Shown: positions 31,797 to 40,906 of the stretch, piece by piece
How positions within the stretch are numbered: position 1 is the stretch's first letter
Layout of the letters: each line of letters starts with the position of its first letter
Assembly (NCBI RefSeq): GCF_030209445.1
Contig: NZ_JARVSD010000011.1
Location: 62,001 to 126,000 of the forward strand
DNA from: Promicromonospora sp. MEB111
GTDB taxonomy: Bacteria > Actinomycetota > Actinomycetes > Actinomycetales > Cellulomonadaceae
Length of the DNA stretch: 64,000 nucleotides
Direction: 5' to 3'
The notes under the pieces: model-generated
What the model saw: the letters and a program-made list of their open reading frames with translations, nothing else
Told to the model about the DNA's origin: nothing
The model's database searches: none
Translations under genes and position numbers: made by a program

Positions 31797-32816
<1,020 letters not shown>

Positions 32817-33002
32817 TCACGCTAGACCCGCGGCCCAGGACCAGGACGAGGACCCGGACCGGCGGCACCAGGCCAAGGGGGTCTGCCGTTACCGGTCACG
32901 CCAGGGACTCCCGGGCGATGCCAGCGTGTTGCACCGTGAGACGGCCGGCCGTGCCCTGCGGTCGGCGCAGGCGGCGCCCGGGGGCGCCCGGAAGGAGCAG
33001 CG

Positions 33003-33377
33003 ATGAGCTGGACCGAGCAGGAGCTGAAGACGGTCGACGGCACCGACGAGCTACAGGTCTCGTCCTACCGGCCGGACGGGACCCTGCGCCCGTTCGTGAT
33101 CATCTGGACGGCGCGGCTGGGCGACGACGTCTACGTCCGCTCCGCCTACGGCCCGGACAACGGGTGGTTCCGTCGCGCGAAGGCCTCGGGCACCGGCCGG
33201 GTCCGGGTGGGCGGCGTCGAGCGCGACGTCCGCTTCGAGGTCCCGGACGACGGCGTCCACGCGCCGCTCGACGACGTCTACCGCGCCAAGTACGCCAAGT
33301 ACGAGAAGCGCATCGTCGACACCGTGGTCGGCCCGGCGGTCGTGGGGACGACGTTGCGCGTGGTCCCGCAGGACTGA
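33003..33377 (+). CDS. DUF2255 family protein
   Basis: 124 residues with the pattern of DUF2255: ELQVSSYRPDGTLRPFVIIW, VYVRSAYGPDNGWFRRAKAS and GVERDVRFEVPDD, a split-barrel/pyridoxamine-oxidase-like fold with RSxxGxxxxWFR. A C-terminal YRAKYAKYEKRIVDTVVG helix is also typical. Function unknown. ATG 33003 follows a GGAGCAGCG purine run. It converges on the next gene. Confidence 0.8.
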   Translation: MSWTEQELKTVDGTDELQVSSYRPDGTLRPFVIIWTARLGDDVYVRSAYGPDNGWFRRAKASGTGRVRVGGVERDVRFEVPDDGVHAPLDDVYRAKYAKYEKRIVDTVVGPAVVGTTLRVVPQD

Positions 33378-33400
33378 ACGGCACGCAGGACTGAGCAGGC

Positions 33401-33970
33401 TCAGGCCGGCAGCCCCGCCGCGCTGCGCACCCGGGCCTCGGCGGCGTCGATCGCCTCCGCGGTCGCGGGGTCCGCGAGGTCGACGTCGCTGCCGCCGATC
33501 ACCTGGGAGAACAGCTCGCCGTCGACCCGGCGCCGGACCGCCACGCGGGCGGACCGCCCGCCCGGCAGCCTGACCGGTTCCGCCAGGACCACGGACCACT
33601 GCACCCGCTCGCGCAGCACCTGGGGCAGCACGGTGCGGCGGCCGTCGAGCGGGAGCGGCGTCGGCTCGTCGCCGTCCACCCAGTGCACCCGGATCACGTT
33701 GGAGTCGGTGTCGTAGGTCGCCCGGTCCACGTCGGCCCACTCCCGGTGCACGACGACGGACGGGGCGCCCCGCGACTCCGCGTCGCCCTGGCCGGTGGCT
33801 GCCTCGGGCGCGGAGATCAGCAGGAGCTCGGCGCGCGTGGCGAACGCCCACGCCTCGCCCGTGGACGTGACCAGCGCGGCCCGGGCCAGCACCGCGTCGG
33901 TGCGGTGCGAGCGGACGGCGCGGCGGACGGCCTGCTGCGGGCGGTGTGCGAACCAGGTGCGGAACCCCAT
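33401..33970 (-). CDS. conserved actinobacterial hypothetical protein
   Basis: 189 residues. It reads as a compact beta-rich protein: RTDAVLARAALVTSTGEAWA, FATRAELLLISAPE, VVVHREWADVDRATYDTDSN, VIRVHWVDGDEPTPLPL and VQWSVVLAEPVRLPGGRSAR. A C-terminal acidic helix (DPATAEAIDAAEARVR) follows. The family is widespread in actinobacteria as an uncharacterised protein resembling PH-like domains. ATG 33970 is divergent from the VanY-like gene. Confidence 0.75.
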   Translation of the reverse strand: MGFRTWFAHRPQQAVRRAVRSHRTDAVLARAALVTSTGEAWAFATRAELLLISAPEAATGQGDAESRGAPSVVVHREWADVDRATYDTDSNVIRVHWVDGDEPTPLPLDGRRTVLPQVLRERVQWSVVLAEPVRLPGGRSARVAVRRRVDGELFSQVIGGSDVDLADPATAEAIDAAEARVRSAAGLPA

Positions 33971-34094
33971 GGGCCCCACGTTAGTGGGGACCGACGGGCA
34001 GACCGCGCAGCCGGCGCGCAATCGCGCCAAGGTGGCACAGTTCACCCCCTGATCGGTCGGCGGGTACCTCCCGGGTGCCGTAGGTTCTGGCCTC

Positions 34095-35216
34095 GTGACC
34101 TTGACGAACGCCGCGCCGCCCGCCGAACCGACGGACGCGAAGGCCGACGGATCGGCAAGAGAGCGGCGGGAGGCGAAGGCCCGCCGCCGGCGCGCCCTGC
34201 GGATCTCCCTCGCCGCGACGATCGTGGTGGTCGTGCTGCTCGGCCTGGCCGGGCTCGCCTGGTACCTGGTCTCGGACGTCGAGGACCTCGGCGACCAGAA
34301 CGTCGTCGCCACGCAGCTCCTGGCCACCTCTTCGGGGCGGGTCGCCGACCCGGGGACCCGGGTGGCGCTGTCGGCCCAGATCGCGGAGGCCGACGACCTG
34401 CTGGACGAGCCGTTCCTCACGCGGCTCACCCTGGGCACGGCGGACTCCTCCGCGTCCCTCGCCGCGGCCTCCGACGCCGTGCGGGCCTCGATGGTGGACC
34501 TCGCCCGCAGCGAGGTCACCTCGGCCCGCGAGAGCTTCGCGGGCGCGGGCAAGCGCGCCGAGAAGATCTACGCGGCCACGGAGGGCAAGGGGGTCGACGA
34601 CGACGTCCGCTCCCGGCTGCGGGAGGCCCTGGACTCGGGCACCGCGGTCGACGACGCCGCGAACGCCACCCTCGCCGGGACCGACCTGGCCGACCTGGGG
34701 CAGGCCGAGCACGACCTGACCACGAGCCGCTCCGTCATCACCATGGCCACGGAGGCGCTGACCACCGCGCAGGACGCCGTCACCTGCCCCGCACCCGACC
34801 AGGTCTGGGACCCGGACAGCGGGCTCCTGCCGGACGAGGCGCTGGCGCCCATCCCGTGGGCGCCCGACTTCGTCGTGCGGGCGGACGTGCTGGACGGGCT
34901 GATCGCGCTGGACGCCGCCTACCAGGCCGAGTTCGGCCAGCACCTGACGATCAACTCGGCCTACCGCTCGTACGCCTCGCAGGAGGAGCTGTACGACCCG
35001 TCCTCGCCGATCGCCGCCCCGCCCGGCTGCTCCAACCACGGCCTCGGGCTCGCGGTCGACATCGGCGGCGGCGTCGAGACGTTCGACACCGTGCAGTACA
35101 CCTGGCTCAAGGCCAACGCCGGGGATCACGGCTGGACCCACCCGGCGTTCGCGGAGCCGGACGGGCGGGTGCCGGAGCCGTGGCACTGGCAGTCGGTGCT
35201 CGCGCGCGAGAACTGA
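34095..35216 (+). CDS. M15 D-alanyl-D-alanine carboxypeptidase (VanY-like), membrane-anchored
   Basis: 373 residues. A basic cytoplasmic start is followed by one membrane helix (ISLAATIVVVVLLGLAGLAW). A ~170-residue helical extracellular stalk comes next, then an M15B peptidase domain with SAYRSYASQEELY, the zinc motif SNHGLGLAVDIGGG (His and Asp ligands) and the final EPWHWQSV (third ligand His). It trims terminal D-Ala from peptidoglycan stem peptides outside the cell. The start codon is GTG. It is not in a van cluster, so resistance is not implied. Confidence 0.9.
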   Translation: MTLTNAAPPAEPTDAKADGSARERREAKARRRRALRISLAATIVVVVLLGLAGLAWYLVSDVEDLGDQNVVATQLLATSSGRVADPGTRVALSAQIAEADDLLDEPFLTRLTLGTADSSASLAAASDAVRASMVDLARSEVTSARESFAGAGKRAEKIYAATEGKGVDDDVRSRLREALDSGTAVDDAANATLAGTDLADLGQAEHDLTTSRSVITMATEALTTAQDAVTCPAPDQVWDPDSGLLPDEALAPIPWAPDFVVRADVLDGLIALDAAYQAEFGQHLTINSAYRSYASQEELYDPSSPIAAPPGCSNHGLGLAVDIGGGVETFDTVQYTWLKANAGDHGWTHPAFAEPDGRVPEPWHWQSVLAREN

Positions 35217-35341
35217 CGGGCGGCACCCGCGCCGGTGCGTTTTGACCGCGTTGTCTTTTTCGTCGTGCGAGTGAACTCGAACCGGGTGAGGGTCGAGAGA
35301 ACGCGGCGCGACCCAGCGCCCGCGCGTGGAAGGAGATAGAC

Positions 35342-35491
35342 ATGCCCGGCTGGCTCATCCTCATCCTGATCGGCGTGGCCCTCGTGATCCTCGGTGTCGC
35401 CACCGAGATCGGTCAGTTCCTCATCTGGATCGGCGTGATCGTCCTCGTGGCGAGCCTGATCATCGGCCTGGTCGGCCGCAGGCGCGTCTGA
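35342..35491 (+). CDS. small hydrophobic membrane protein
   Basis: 49 residues: two membrane helices (WLILILIGVALVILGVA and FLIWIGVIVLVASLIIGLVG) and a basic end (RRRV). ATG 35342 has an excellent RBS (GGAAGGAGAT, 6 nt spacing). It resembles the small stress-associated two-helix proteins of actinobacteria (DUF6458/YtxH-sized). A strong hairpin follows at 35517-35553. Function unknown. Confidence 0.75.
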   Translation: MPGWLILILIGVALVILGVATEIGQFLIWIGVIVLVASLIIGLVGRRRV

Positions 35492-35516
35492 CGCCCGACG
35501 AACCGCTCGACCTCCC

Positions 35517-35553
35517 GCCGGTCCGGCGCCCGCTGCAGGGGCGCCGGACCGGC
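35517..35553. terminator. hairpin terminator
   Basis: Perfect 15-bp arms 35517-35531 and 35539-35553, 7-nt loop, between the convergent small membrane protein gene and the FMN-reductase gene. Serves either or both. Confidence 0.8.
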
Positions 35554-35564
35554 GGACCGTCCGG

Positions 35565-36245
35565 TCAGCGGCCGCCCCCCGCGGCGAGCCGCATGAGGTC
35601 GGTCGTGAAGTCGACGTCCGCGGCCGACCGCTCGGCCCGCGTCGCGTTGCCCGAGAACTGGTGCTGGTACCCGTCCCAGGCGGTGTCGGCGATCTCCCGG
35701 CCCACGCCGCTGCGCAGCAGCAGCGCGAGCTCGGTGGACGCGCGCGCGATCCGCTTGCCGAGGTCGGGGGAGCCCCAGTCCTCCGGCGTCGCGTACACGG
35801 ACGTGGGCACCGGCATCGCGCGCAGGAAGGCGAAGAGCGGGCGGAGCTGCTCGTCGGGCACCATGGCGTGCCGGGCGCTGCCGCCGGTCGCGGCGAGGAT
35901 CACGGGCTTGGCCACGAGCAGGTCGTTGTCCAGCACGTCGGCGAACGACTTGAACAGGCCGCTGATCCCGGCCTTGTAGACCGGGGTGGCGGCGATGACG
36001 CCGTCCGCCGCGCCGAGCCGCGTGATGGCGCGCTTCAGGTCCTCGCCGGGGAACCCGGAGACGACGGCGCGGGCGATGTCGACGGCGAGCGGACCGAGGT
36101 CGAGCACGCTCGCCGTCGCGGGCACCCCGGCGTCCCGGAGCGCGTCGATCGTCTTCTGCGCGATGCGGTCGGTCAGCAGCCGGGTCGACGACTGCTCGCT
36201 GACGCCGGCGCTGACCACCACGAGGTCGAGCGGGGTGGTGCTCAT
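35565..36245 (-). CDS. NAD(P)H-dependent FMN reductase (CE1759-type, partner of LLM monooxygenase)
   Basis: A 226-residue flavodoxin-fold reductase: LDLVVVSAGVSEQSSTRLLT (FMN phosphate loop), AADGVIAATPVYKAGISGLF, then KSFADVLDNDLLVAKPVILA and TGGSARHAMVPDEQLRPLFAF. This matches the oxidoreductase family paired with luciferase-like monooxygenases. It would supply reduced FMN to the monooxygenase encoded two genes upstream. ATG 36245 overlaps the MarR stop (ATGA), so it is the third gene of the operon. Confidence 0.88.
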   Translation of the reverse strand: MSTTPLDLVVVSAGVSEQSSTRLLTDRIAQKTIDALRDAGVPATASVLDLGPLAVDIARAVVSGFPGEDLKRAITRLGAADGVIAATPVYKAGISGLFKSFADVLDNDLLVAKPVILAATGGSARHAMVPDEQLRPLFAFLRAMPVPTSVYATPEDWGSPDLGKRIARASTELALLLRSGVGREIADTAWDGYQHQFSGNATRAERSAADVDFTTDLMRLAAGGGR

Positions 36246-36688
36246 GGGTGACTCCCTTCGAGCAGTGCGGTGCTGAGGTCCCGGAGCGTCTCGAGCTGGC
36301 TCCGGTCGAGGGCCCGGGTCATGGCGCGGGTGATGTGGCGGGCGTGCTCGGCGCCTACCTGGCGCTGGACGGCCTCGCCCTCCGCGGTCAGGCGCAGGCG
36401 GCAGGCGCGGCCGTCGTCGGGGTCGTCCCCGCGGACGACGAGCCCGCGCTGCTCCAGGCGGGCCACGAGGCGGGACACGCCCGCCTGGGTGAGCAGCACG
36501 TCGTCGATCAGGTCGGTGATGCGCAGGCCGTCCGGGGCGGTGGACAGGGCGTAGAGCACCCCGTACTCGCGGGGCAGCAGGTCGCCCCAGATGTCCGCCG
36601 CCTCGAACTCGCGGGCGATCGTGGCCTGGGCGCGGAAGAGCGCCTCCCAGGCCTCGTTCGCGAGCCGTGCGGTGCCGGCCACCGTCAC
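36242..36688 (-). CDS. MarR-family transcriptional regulator
   Basis: 148 residues with a MarR winged helix: LPREYGVLYALSTAPDGLRI, DLIDDVLLTQAGVSRLVARL, then the wing EQRGLVVRGDDPDDGRACRL and the dimer helix LTAEGEAVQRQVGAEHARHI. GTG 36688 overlaps the LLM stop (GTGA). It probably represses its own operon by binding the two palindromes at 37908-37950 and is released by a ligand, as is usual for the family (inference). Confidence 0.92.
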   Translation of the reverse strand: MTVAGTARLANEAWEALFRAQATIAREFEAADIWGDLLPREYGVLYALSTAPDGLRITDLIDDVLLTQAGVSRLVARLEQRGLVVRGDDPDDGRACRLRLTAEGEAVQRQVGAEHARHITRAMTRALDRSQLETLRDLSTALLEGSHP

Positions 36689-37872
36689 ACCACCGCCGGG
36701 AAGTGCGCCTGCACGTCCGCGTCGGTGTCCTGGTATGGCGAGGCGCCCGAGAGGTTGTCGCCGCGGTTCGGGTTGGGCCGCGGCTGGCGGGGTTCGGCGT
36801 CGCCATACTTGGCGGTCACCAGGCTCGCGTGCGTGGGCGCGTCGGGGACGCCGGGGGCACGGCGGGACGCCAGCTCCTTGCGCAGCACCGGGACCACCTC
36901 GGTGCCCAGCAGCTCCACCTGCTCCAGCGCCACCTCGACGGGCAGCCCCAGGCCGTCCATCGCGAAGAGCTGGCGCTGGTAGTCGCCGAAGCCCTCCTGG
37001 AAGGTCAGGGTCTTGTCGATGATCTCCTGCGGGCTGCCGACGCTCAGCGGGGTGTCGCGCATGTAGTCCTCGAGCTTCATGCCGCGGAACAGCGCGTAGT
37101 TCTCGAAGTAGGGGCGGAACGTGCTCACCGCGTCCTGCGACCGCTTGGCGATGAACGCCTGGCCGCCGAGCCCGACGATCGCCTGGTCGGCGCGGCCGTG
37201 GCCGTAGTGCTCGAACCGCTGCCGGTAGAAGTCGACGAGCGGCTTGAAGTGGAAGTTGGGCGCCAGCACGTTGTTCGCGAAGTACCCGTTGCCGTAGTAG
37301 GCGGCCTGCTCGGCGATCTCCGGGGTGCGGATCGAACCGTGCCAGACGAACGGCGGCACGTCGTCGAGCGGGCGGGGCGTGGCGGTGAAGCCCTGCAGCG
37401 GCGTGCGGTACTGGCCCTCCCAGTCCACGACGTCGTTGCGCCAGAGCTGGTGCAGCAGGTTGTAGTTCTCCAGGGCGAGGCCCACGCCGTCGCGGATCTT
37501 CTTGCCGAACCACGGGTAGACCGGCGCGGTGTTCCCGCGCCCGACCATGAGGTCGAGCCGGCCCTTGGCGAGGTGCTGGAGCATCGCGTAGTCCTCGGCG
37601 ATCTTCACCGGGTCGTTGGTGGTCATGAGGGTGACCGACGTGCTCAGCACGATGTTCTTCGTCAGCGCGGCGATGTGCCCCAGCAGGGTGGGCGGGGACG
37701 AGGGGATGAAGGGCGGGTTGTGGTGCTCGCCGATGGCGAAGACGTCCAGGCCCACCTCGTCCGCGCGCTGCGCGATGCGCACGAGGTTGCTGATGCGCTC
37801 CGCCTCGCTCTGGGTGCGGCCGGTGACCGGGTCGGGCGCGACGTCGCCGACGCTGAAGATTCCGAACTGCAT
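36685..37872 (-). CDS. LLM class flavin-dependent monooxygenase (luciferase-like)
   Basis: 395 residues of the bacterial luciferase fold: MQFGIFSVGDVAPDPVTG, FAIGEHHNPPFIPSSPPTLL (the conserved GEHH), LSTSVTLMTTNDPVKIAEDY and GRLDLMVGRGN. The subfamily is the one with a C-terminal extension linked to CE1758-type proteins. It uses reduced FMN and O2; the substrate is unknown. ATG 37872 is preceded by GAAAGG. It is the first gene of the three-gene operon with MarR and the FMN reductase. Confidence 0.92.
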   Translation of the reverse strand: MQFGIFSVGDVAPDPVTGRTQSEAERISNLVRIAQRADEVGLDVFAIGEHHNPPFIPSSPPTLLGHIAALTKNIVLSTSVTLMTTNDPVKIAEDYAMLQHLAKGRLDLMVGRGNTAPVYPWFGKKIRDGVGLALENYNLLHQLWRNDVVDWEGQYRTPLQGFTATPRPLDDVPPFVWHGSIRTPEIAEQAAYYGNGYFANNVLAPNFHFKPLVDFYRQRFEHYGHGRADQAIVGLGGQAFIAKRSQDAVSTFRPYFENYALFRGMKLEDYMRDTPLSVGSPQEIIDKTLTFQEGFGDYQRQLFAMDGLGLPVEVALEQVELLGTEVVPVLRKELASRRAPGVPDAPTHASLVTAKYGDAEPRQPRPNPNRGDNLSGASPYQDTDADVQAHFPAVV

Positions 37873-37907
37873 GGGTTCGCCTTTCCGAGCGTGACCTCGA
37901 TGGATCG

Positions 37908-37950
37908 CATGACTGGTCATGCATTGTGGTCAACAGCATGACTGGTCATG
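37908..37950. promoter_or_regulatory. two MarR-type operators before the LLM operon
   Basis: The palindrome CATGAC-TG-GTCATG occurs twice, at 37908-37921 and 37937-37950. It is extended on the left by a shared G and on the right by the pattern [CT]ATT. Centres are 29 bp apart and the nearer copy is 36 bp upstream of the monooxygenase ATG. Likely binding sites of the MarR encoded in the operon. Confidence 0.75.
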
Positions 37951-37999
37951 TATTCCCGGGCGCTTCGCAGTGCGCCGAGGCCAGGGGGTTGCCATCCGA

Positions 38000-38033
38000 G
38001 AAACCGGTTACTAGGATCTGGGAAACCGGTTAC
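38000..38033. promoter_or_regulatory. paired LacI-type operators before the pectate lyase
   Basis: GAAACCGGTTAC occurs at 38000-38011 and again at 38022-38033, exactly 22 bp (two helical turns) apart, with the near-palindromic AACCGGTT centre typical of LacI-family sites in actinobacterial glycan genes. The pair lies 67 bp before the pectate lyase start, so repression relieved by a pectin-derived inducer is likely. No LacI gene is in the window. Confidence 0.75.
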
Positions 38034-38099
38034 CCGTATTCACCCGCTGCGCGCACCACAGCAATGTCCCGCATTCAACGACGAACGTGAGGCAATGAG

Positions 38100-40808
38100 A
38101 TGAGACGACCAAGAGCTGTCCAGATCCTCTCGGCGGTGGCCGCGACGGCCCTCGCGGTCGCGATCGGGGTGACCGCCCAGTCCGTCCCGGACGCCGCGGC
38201 CGCCACCGGCTCGGCCACGGGCTACGCGACCCAGAACGGCGGCACCACCGGCGGCGCCGGCGGCCAGACCGTCCGGGCCACGACGGGGACGGCGATCCAC
38301 ACGGCACTGTGCAGCCGCGCCAGCAGCAGCACCCCGATCATCATCGAGGTGTCCGGCACCATCAACCACGGCAACACCAGCCAGGTCTCGGGCGACAGCT
38401 GCAGCACGGCCGACGACGTGATCGAGCTCAAGCAGATCAGCAACGTGACGATCGTCGGCGTCGGCAGCGGTGCCGTCTTCGACCAGATCGGCATCCACAT
38501 CCGCGAGTCCAGCAACATCATCATCCAGAACGTGACCGTCCAGAACGTGAAGAAGTCGGGCTCACCGACGTCGAACGGCGGCGACGCGATCGGCATGGAG
38601 AGCGGCGTCCGCAACGTCTGGGCCGACCACCTCACCCTGCTGGCCTCGGGTGGTGAGTCGGAGGGCTACGACGGCCTCTTCGACATGAAGAACGACACCA
38701 AGTACGTGACCCTCTCGTACAGCATCCTGCGCAACTCCGAGCGCGGCGGGCTCATCGGGTCCAGCGAGAGCGACCTGTCCAACGGGTTCGTCACGTTCCA
38801 CCACAACCTGTACCAGAACCTCAACTCCCGCACCCCGCTGCTGCGCGGCGGCATCGCCCACATCTACAACAACCACTACGTGGGGCTGGTGGAGTCGGGC
38901 ATCAACTCGCGGGCCGGGGCCAAGGCGAAGGTGGACAACAACTACTTCGAGGACTCCAAGGACGTGCTCGGCACGTTCTACACCGACCAGGCCGGCTACT
39001 GGCAGGTCGCGGGCAACGTCTTCGACGGCGTCACGTGGTCGAGCCCGGGCGAGGACAACAACCCGGCGGGCCCCAACCCGACGTCGAACACGTCCGTGAG
39101 CATCCCCTACTCCTACCCGCTGGACGCGGCGAGCTGCGTGCCGGCGGTCGTCGCCGAGACGGCGGGGGCGAACACCGGGCTGCAGGTCTCGGACGGCAGC
39201 TGCACGCCGACCGACCCCACGGACCCGCCGACGGACCCGACGGACCCGACCGATCCGCCGACCGACCCGACCGACCCGCCGACGGAGCCGCCGGCCGGGA
39301 CCAACCTGAGCCTCGGCGCCGGCGCCGACGGCTCCAGCAAGGCGAGCGGCACCAGCTACGGCAACGTGCTCGACGGCAGCACGACCACCTACTGGTCCCC
39401 GGCGAGCGCGACCGGGCGCGTCTCGGTCAAGTGGGGGTCCGCGACCACGGTGTCGTCGATCAACGTCCGTGAGGCGTCCGGCGCCGTCGGGAACATCGGG
39501 TCGTGGCGCGTGGTGAACAACGACAACGGCGCGGTGCTGGCCACGGGCAGCGGCGCCGGCGTCATCAGCTTCGCGACCACCTCGCTGAGCAAGATCAACT
39601 TTGAGATCACCTCGTCGTCGGCCACGCCACGGATCGCCGAGCTGGAGACGTACGCGGGCACGGCGGGCAGCGGGGAGGAACCGGGTGGCGAGGAGCCCGG
39701 CGGCGAGGACCCCGGTGAGGAGCCGACGGCGGACGCGCTCTACGTGGCGCCCGGCGGCAGCTCCGGTGCCGCGGGCACCGAGTCGGACCCGACCACCCTG
39801 GCCTCCGCGATCGGCCGGATCGCGGCCGGCGGCACCATCTACGCGCGCGGCGGCACCTACAACCTGTCGCAGACGGTCGACATCCCGCCGGGCAACAGCG
39901 GCACCTCGGGCAACCGCACCGAGCTGTTCGCCTACCCGGGCGAGACCCCCGTGCTGAACTTCTCGGCGCAGAGCGAGGACCCCGCCAACCGGGGCATCGC
40001 GATCGGCGGCGACTGGTGGCACCTGCGCGGCATCGTCGTCGAGCACGCGGGCGACAACGGGATCATGCTCGGTGGCGACAACAACGTGATCGAGCGGGTG
40101 GTGACCCGGTTCAACCGCGACTCGGGCCTCCAGATCTCCCGGTACACCGCCGGGGCGCCGAGCAGCGAGTGGCCGTCGAACAACCTCGTGGTGTCGACGG
40201 AGTCGCACGACAACGCCGACTCCGACGGCGAGGACGCCGACGGGTTCGCGCCCAAGCTCACCGTGGGCTCGGGCAACGTCTTCCGGTACACCGTGTCCCA
40301 CAACAACATCGACGACGGCTGGGACCTCTACACCAAGGACGACACCGGCCCCATCGGGGCGGTGACCATCGAGGACTCCCTCTCGTACGAGAACGGCACG
40401 CTGTCCGACGGCTCGCAGGCCGGCAACGGCGACCGCAACGGCTACAAGCTCGGCGGCGAGGACATCTCGGTCAACCACGTCGTGCGGCGCAACATCGCGT
40501 TCGACAACGGCAAGCACGGCTTCGGGTACAACCGGAACCTGGGGTCGCTGACCGTCTCGAACAACCTGAGCATCGGCAGCGCGGAGCGGAACTTCAACTT
40601 CGACGGCGGCTCGTCGACGTTCCGCGACAACACGTCCTGCGACAGCGGGTCCAACGACCGCATCATCGGCACCGACGCGGGCGGCAACCAGTGGTGGTCC
40701 GGCTCGAACGGGTCCCGGTGCGCGCAGTACTCGGGAGCCCTGGACTGGTCGTTCGCCTCGGACGGGCGGCTCGTCGTGACGATCGGGGGGACCACCGTCA
40801 ACCTGTGA
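38100..40808 (+). CDS. secreted bifunctional pectate lyase (PL1 + carbohydrate-binding domain + PL9)
   Basis: 902 residues. Signal peptide ~1-35 (ILSAVAATALAVAIGVTAQS). PL1 beta-helix ~40-350: VWADHLTL, GYDGLFDMKNDTKYVTLSYS and the catalytic-Arg region RTPLLRGGIAHIYNNHYV. A Pro-Thr-Asp linker (~372-398) follows. An F5/8C-like module (~400-520, NLSLGADG-type start, SATTVSSINVREASG) leads to an acidic Gly-Glu linker. PL9-like beta-helix ~548-902: ALYVAPGGSSGAAG, GGDWWHLRGIVVEHAGDNGI, DADGFAPKLTVGSGN (candidate catalytic Lys) and NRNGYKLGGED. Both lyases cleave polygalacturonate by beta-elimination with Ca. Expected outside the cell; regulated by the upstream LacI-type sites. Confidence 0.93.
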   Translation: MRRPRAVQILSAVAATALAVAIGVTAQSVPDAAAATGSATGYATQNGGTTGGAGGQTVRATTGTAIHTALCSRASSSTPIIIEVSGTINHGNTSQVSGDSCSTADDVIELKQISNVTIVGVGSGAVFDQIGIHIRESSNIIIQNVTVQNVKKSGSPTSNGGDAIGMESGVRNVWADHLTLLASGGESEGYDGLFDMKNDTKYVTLSYSILRNSERGGLIGSSESDLSNGFVTFHHNLYQNLNSRTPLLRGGIAHIYNNHYVGLVESGINSRAGAKAKVDNNYFEDSKDVLGTFYTDQAGYWQVAGNVFDGVTWSSPGEDNNPAGPNPTSNTSVSIPYSYPLDAASCVPAVVAETAGANTGLQVSDGSCTPTDPTDPPTDPTDPTDPPTDPTDPPTEPPAGTNLSLGAGADGSSKASGTSYGNVLDGSTTTYWSPASATGRVSVKWGSATTVSSINVREASGAVGNIGSWRVVNNDNGAVLATGSGAGVISFATTSLSKINFEITSSSATPRIAELETYAGTAGSGEEPGGEEPGGEDPGEEPTADALYVAPGGSSGAAGTESDPTTLASAIGRIAAGGTIYARGGTYNLSQTVDIPPGNSGTSGNRTELFAYPGETPVLNFSAQSEDPANRGIAIGGDWWHLRGIVVEHAGDNGIMLGGDNNVIERVVTRFNRDSGLQISRYTAGAPSSEWPSNNLVVSTESHDNADSDGEDADGFAPKLTVGSGNVFRYTVSHNNIDDGWDLYTKDDTGPIGAVTIEDSLSYENGTLSDGSQAGNGDRNGYKLGGEDISVNHVVRRNIAFDNGKHGFGYNRNLGSLTVSNNLSIGSAERNFNFDGGSSTFRDNTSCDSGSNDRIIGTDAGGNQWWSGSNGSRCAQYSGALDWSFASDGRLVVTIGGTTVNL

Positions 40809-40840
40809 TCGCGCCGGCCCGAGGGGCCGGTGCCTGAGAC

Positions 40841-40881
40841 GAACGCCCTGGGGAGTGCGGCGATACCTCCCCAGGGCGTTC
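40841..40881. terminator. hairpin terminator
   Basis: Perfect 15-bp arms 40841-40855 and 40867-40881, 11-nt loop, between the convergent pectate lyase and HAD genes. A second, shorter GC hairpin (GGCCCGAGGGGCC) precedes it at about 40816-40828. Confidence 0.82.
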
Positions 40882-40906
40882 CTCGTCGCTCCTCGGGTTT
40901 TCGGGC

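Noticed and set aside
34095-35216. VanY-like peptidase considered as glycopeptide resistance
   Set aside because: No vanH, vanA/B or vanX homologues nearby; single M15 peptidases are usual cell-wall enzymes in actinobacteria.
39215-39300. Short tandem repeats resembling a repeat array
   Set aside because: They encode the Pro-Thr-Asp linker of the pectate lyase and vary in phase with codons; no spacers as in a CRISPR. No CRISPR array was found anywhere in the window.
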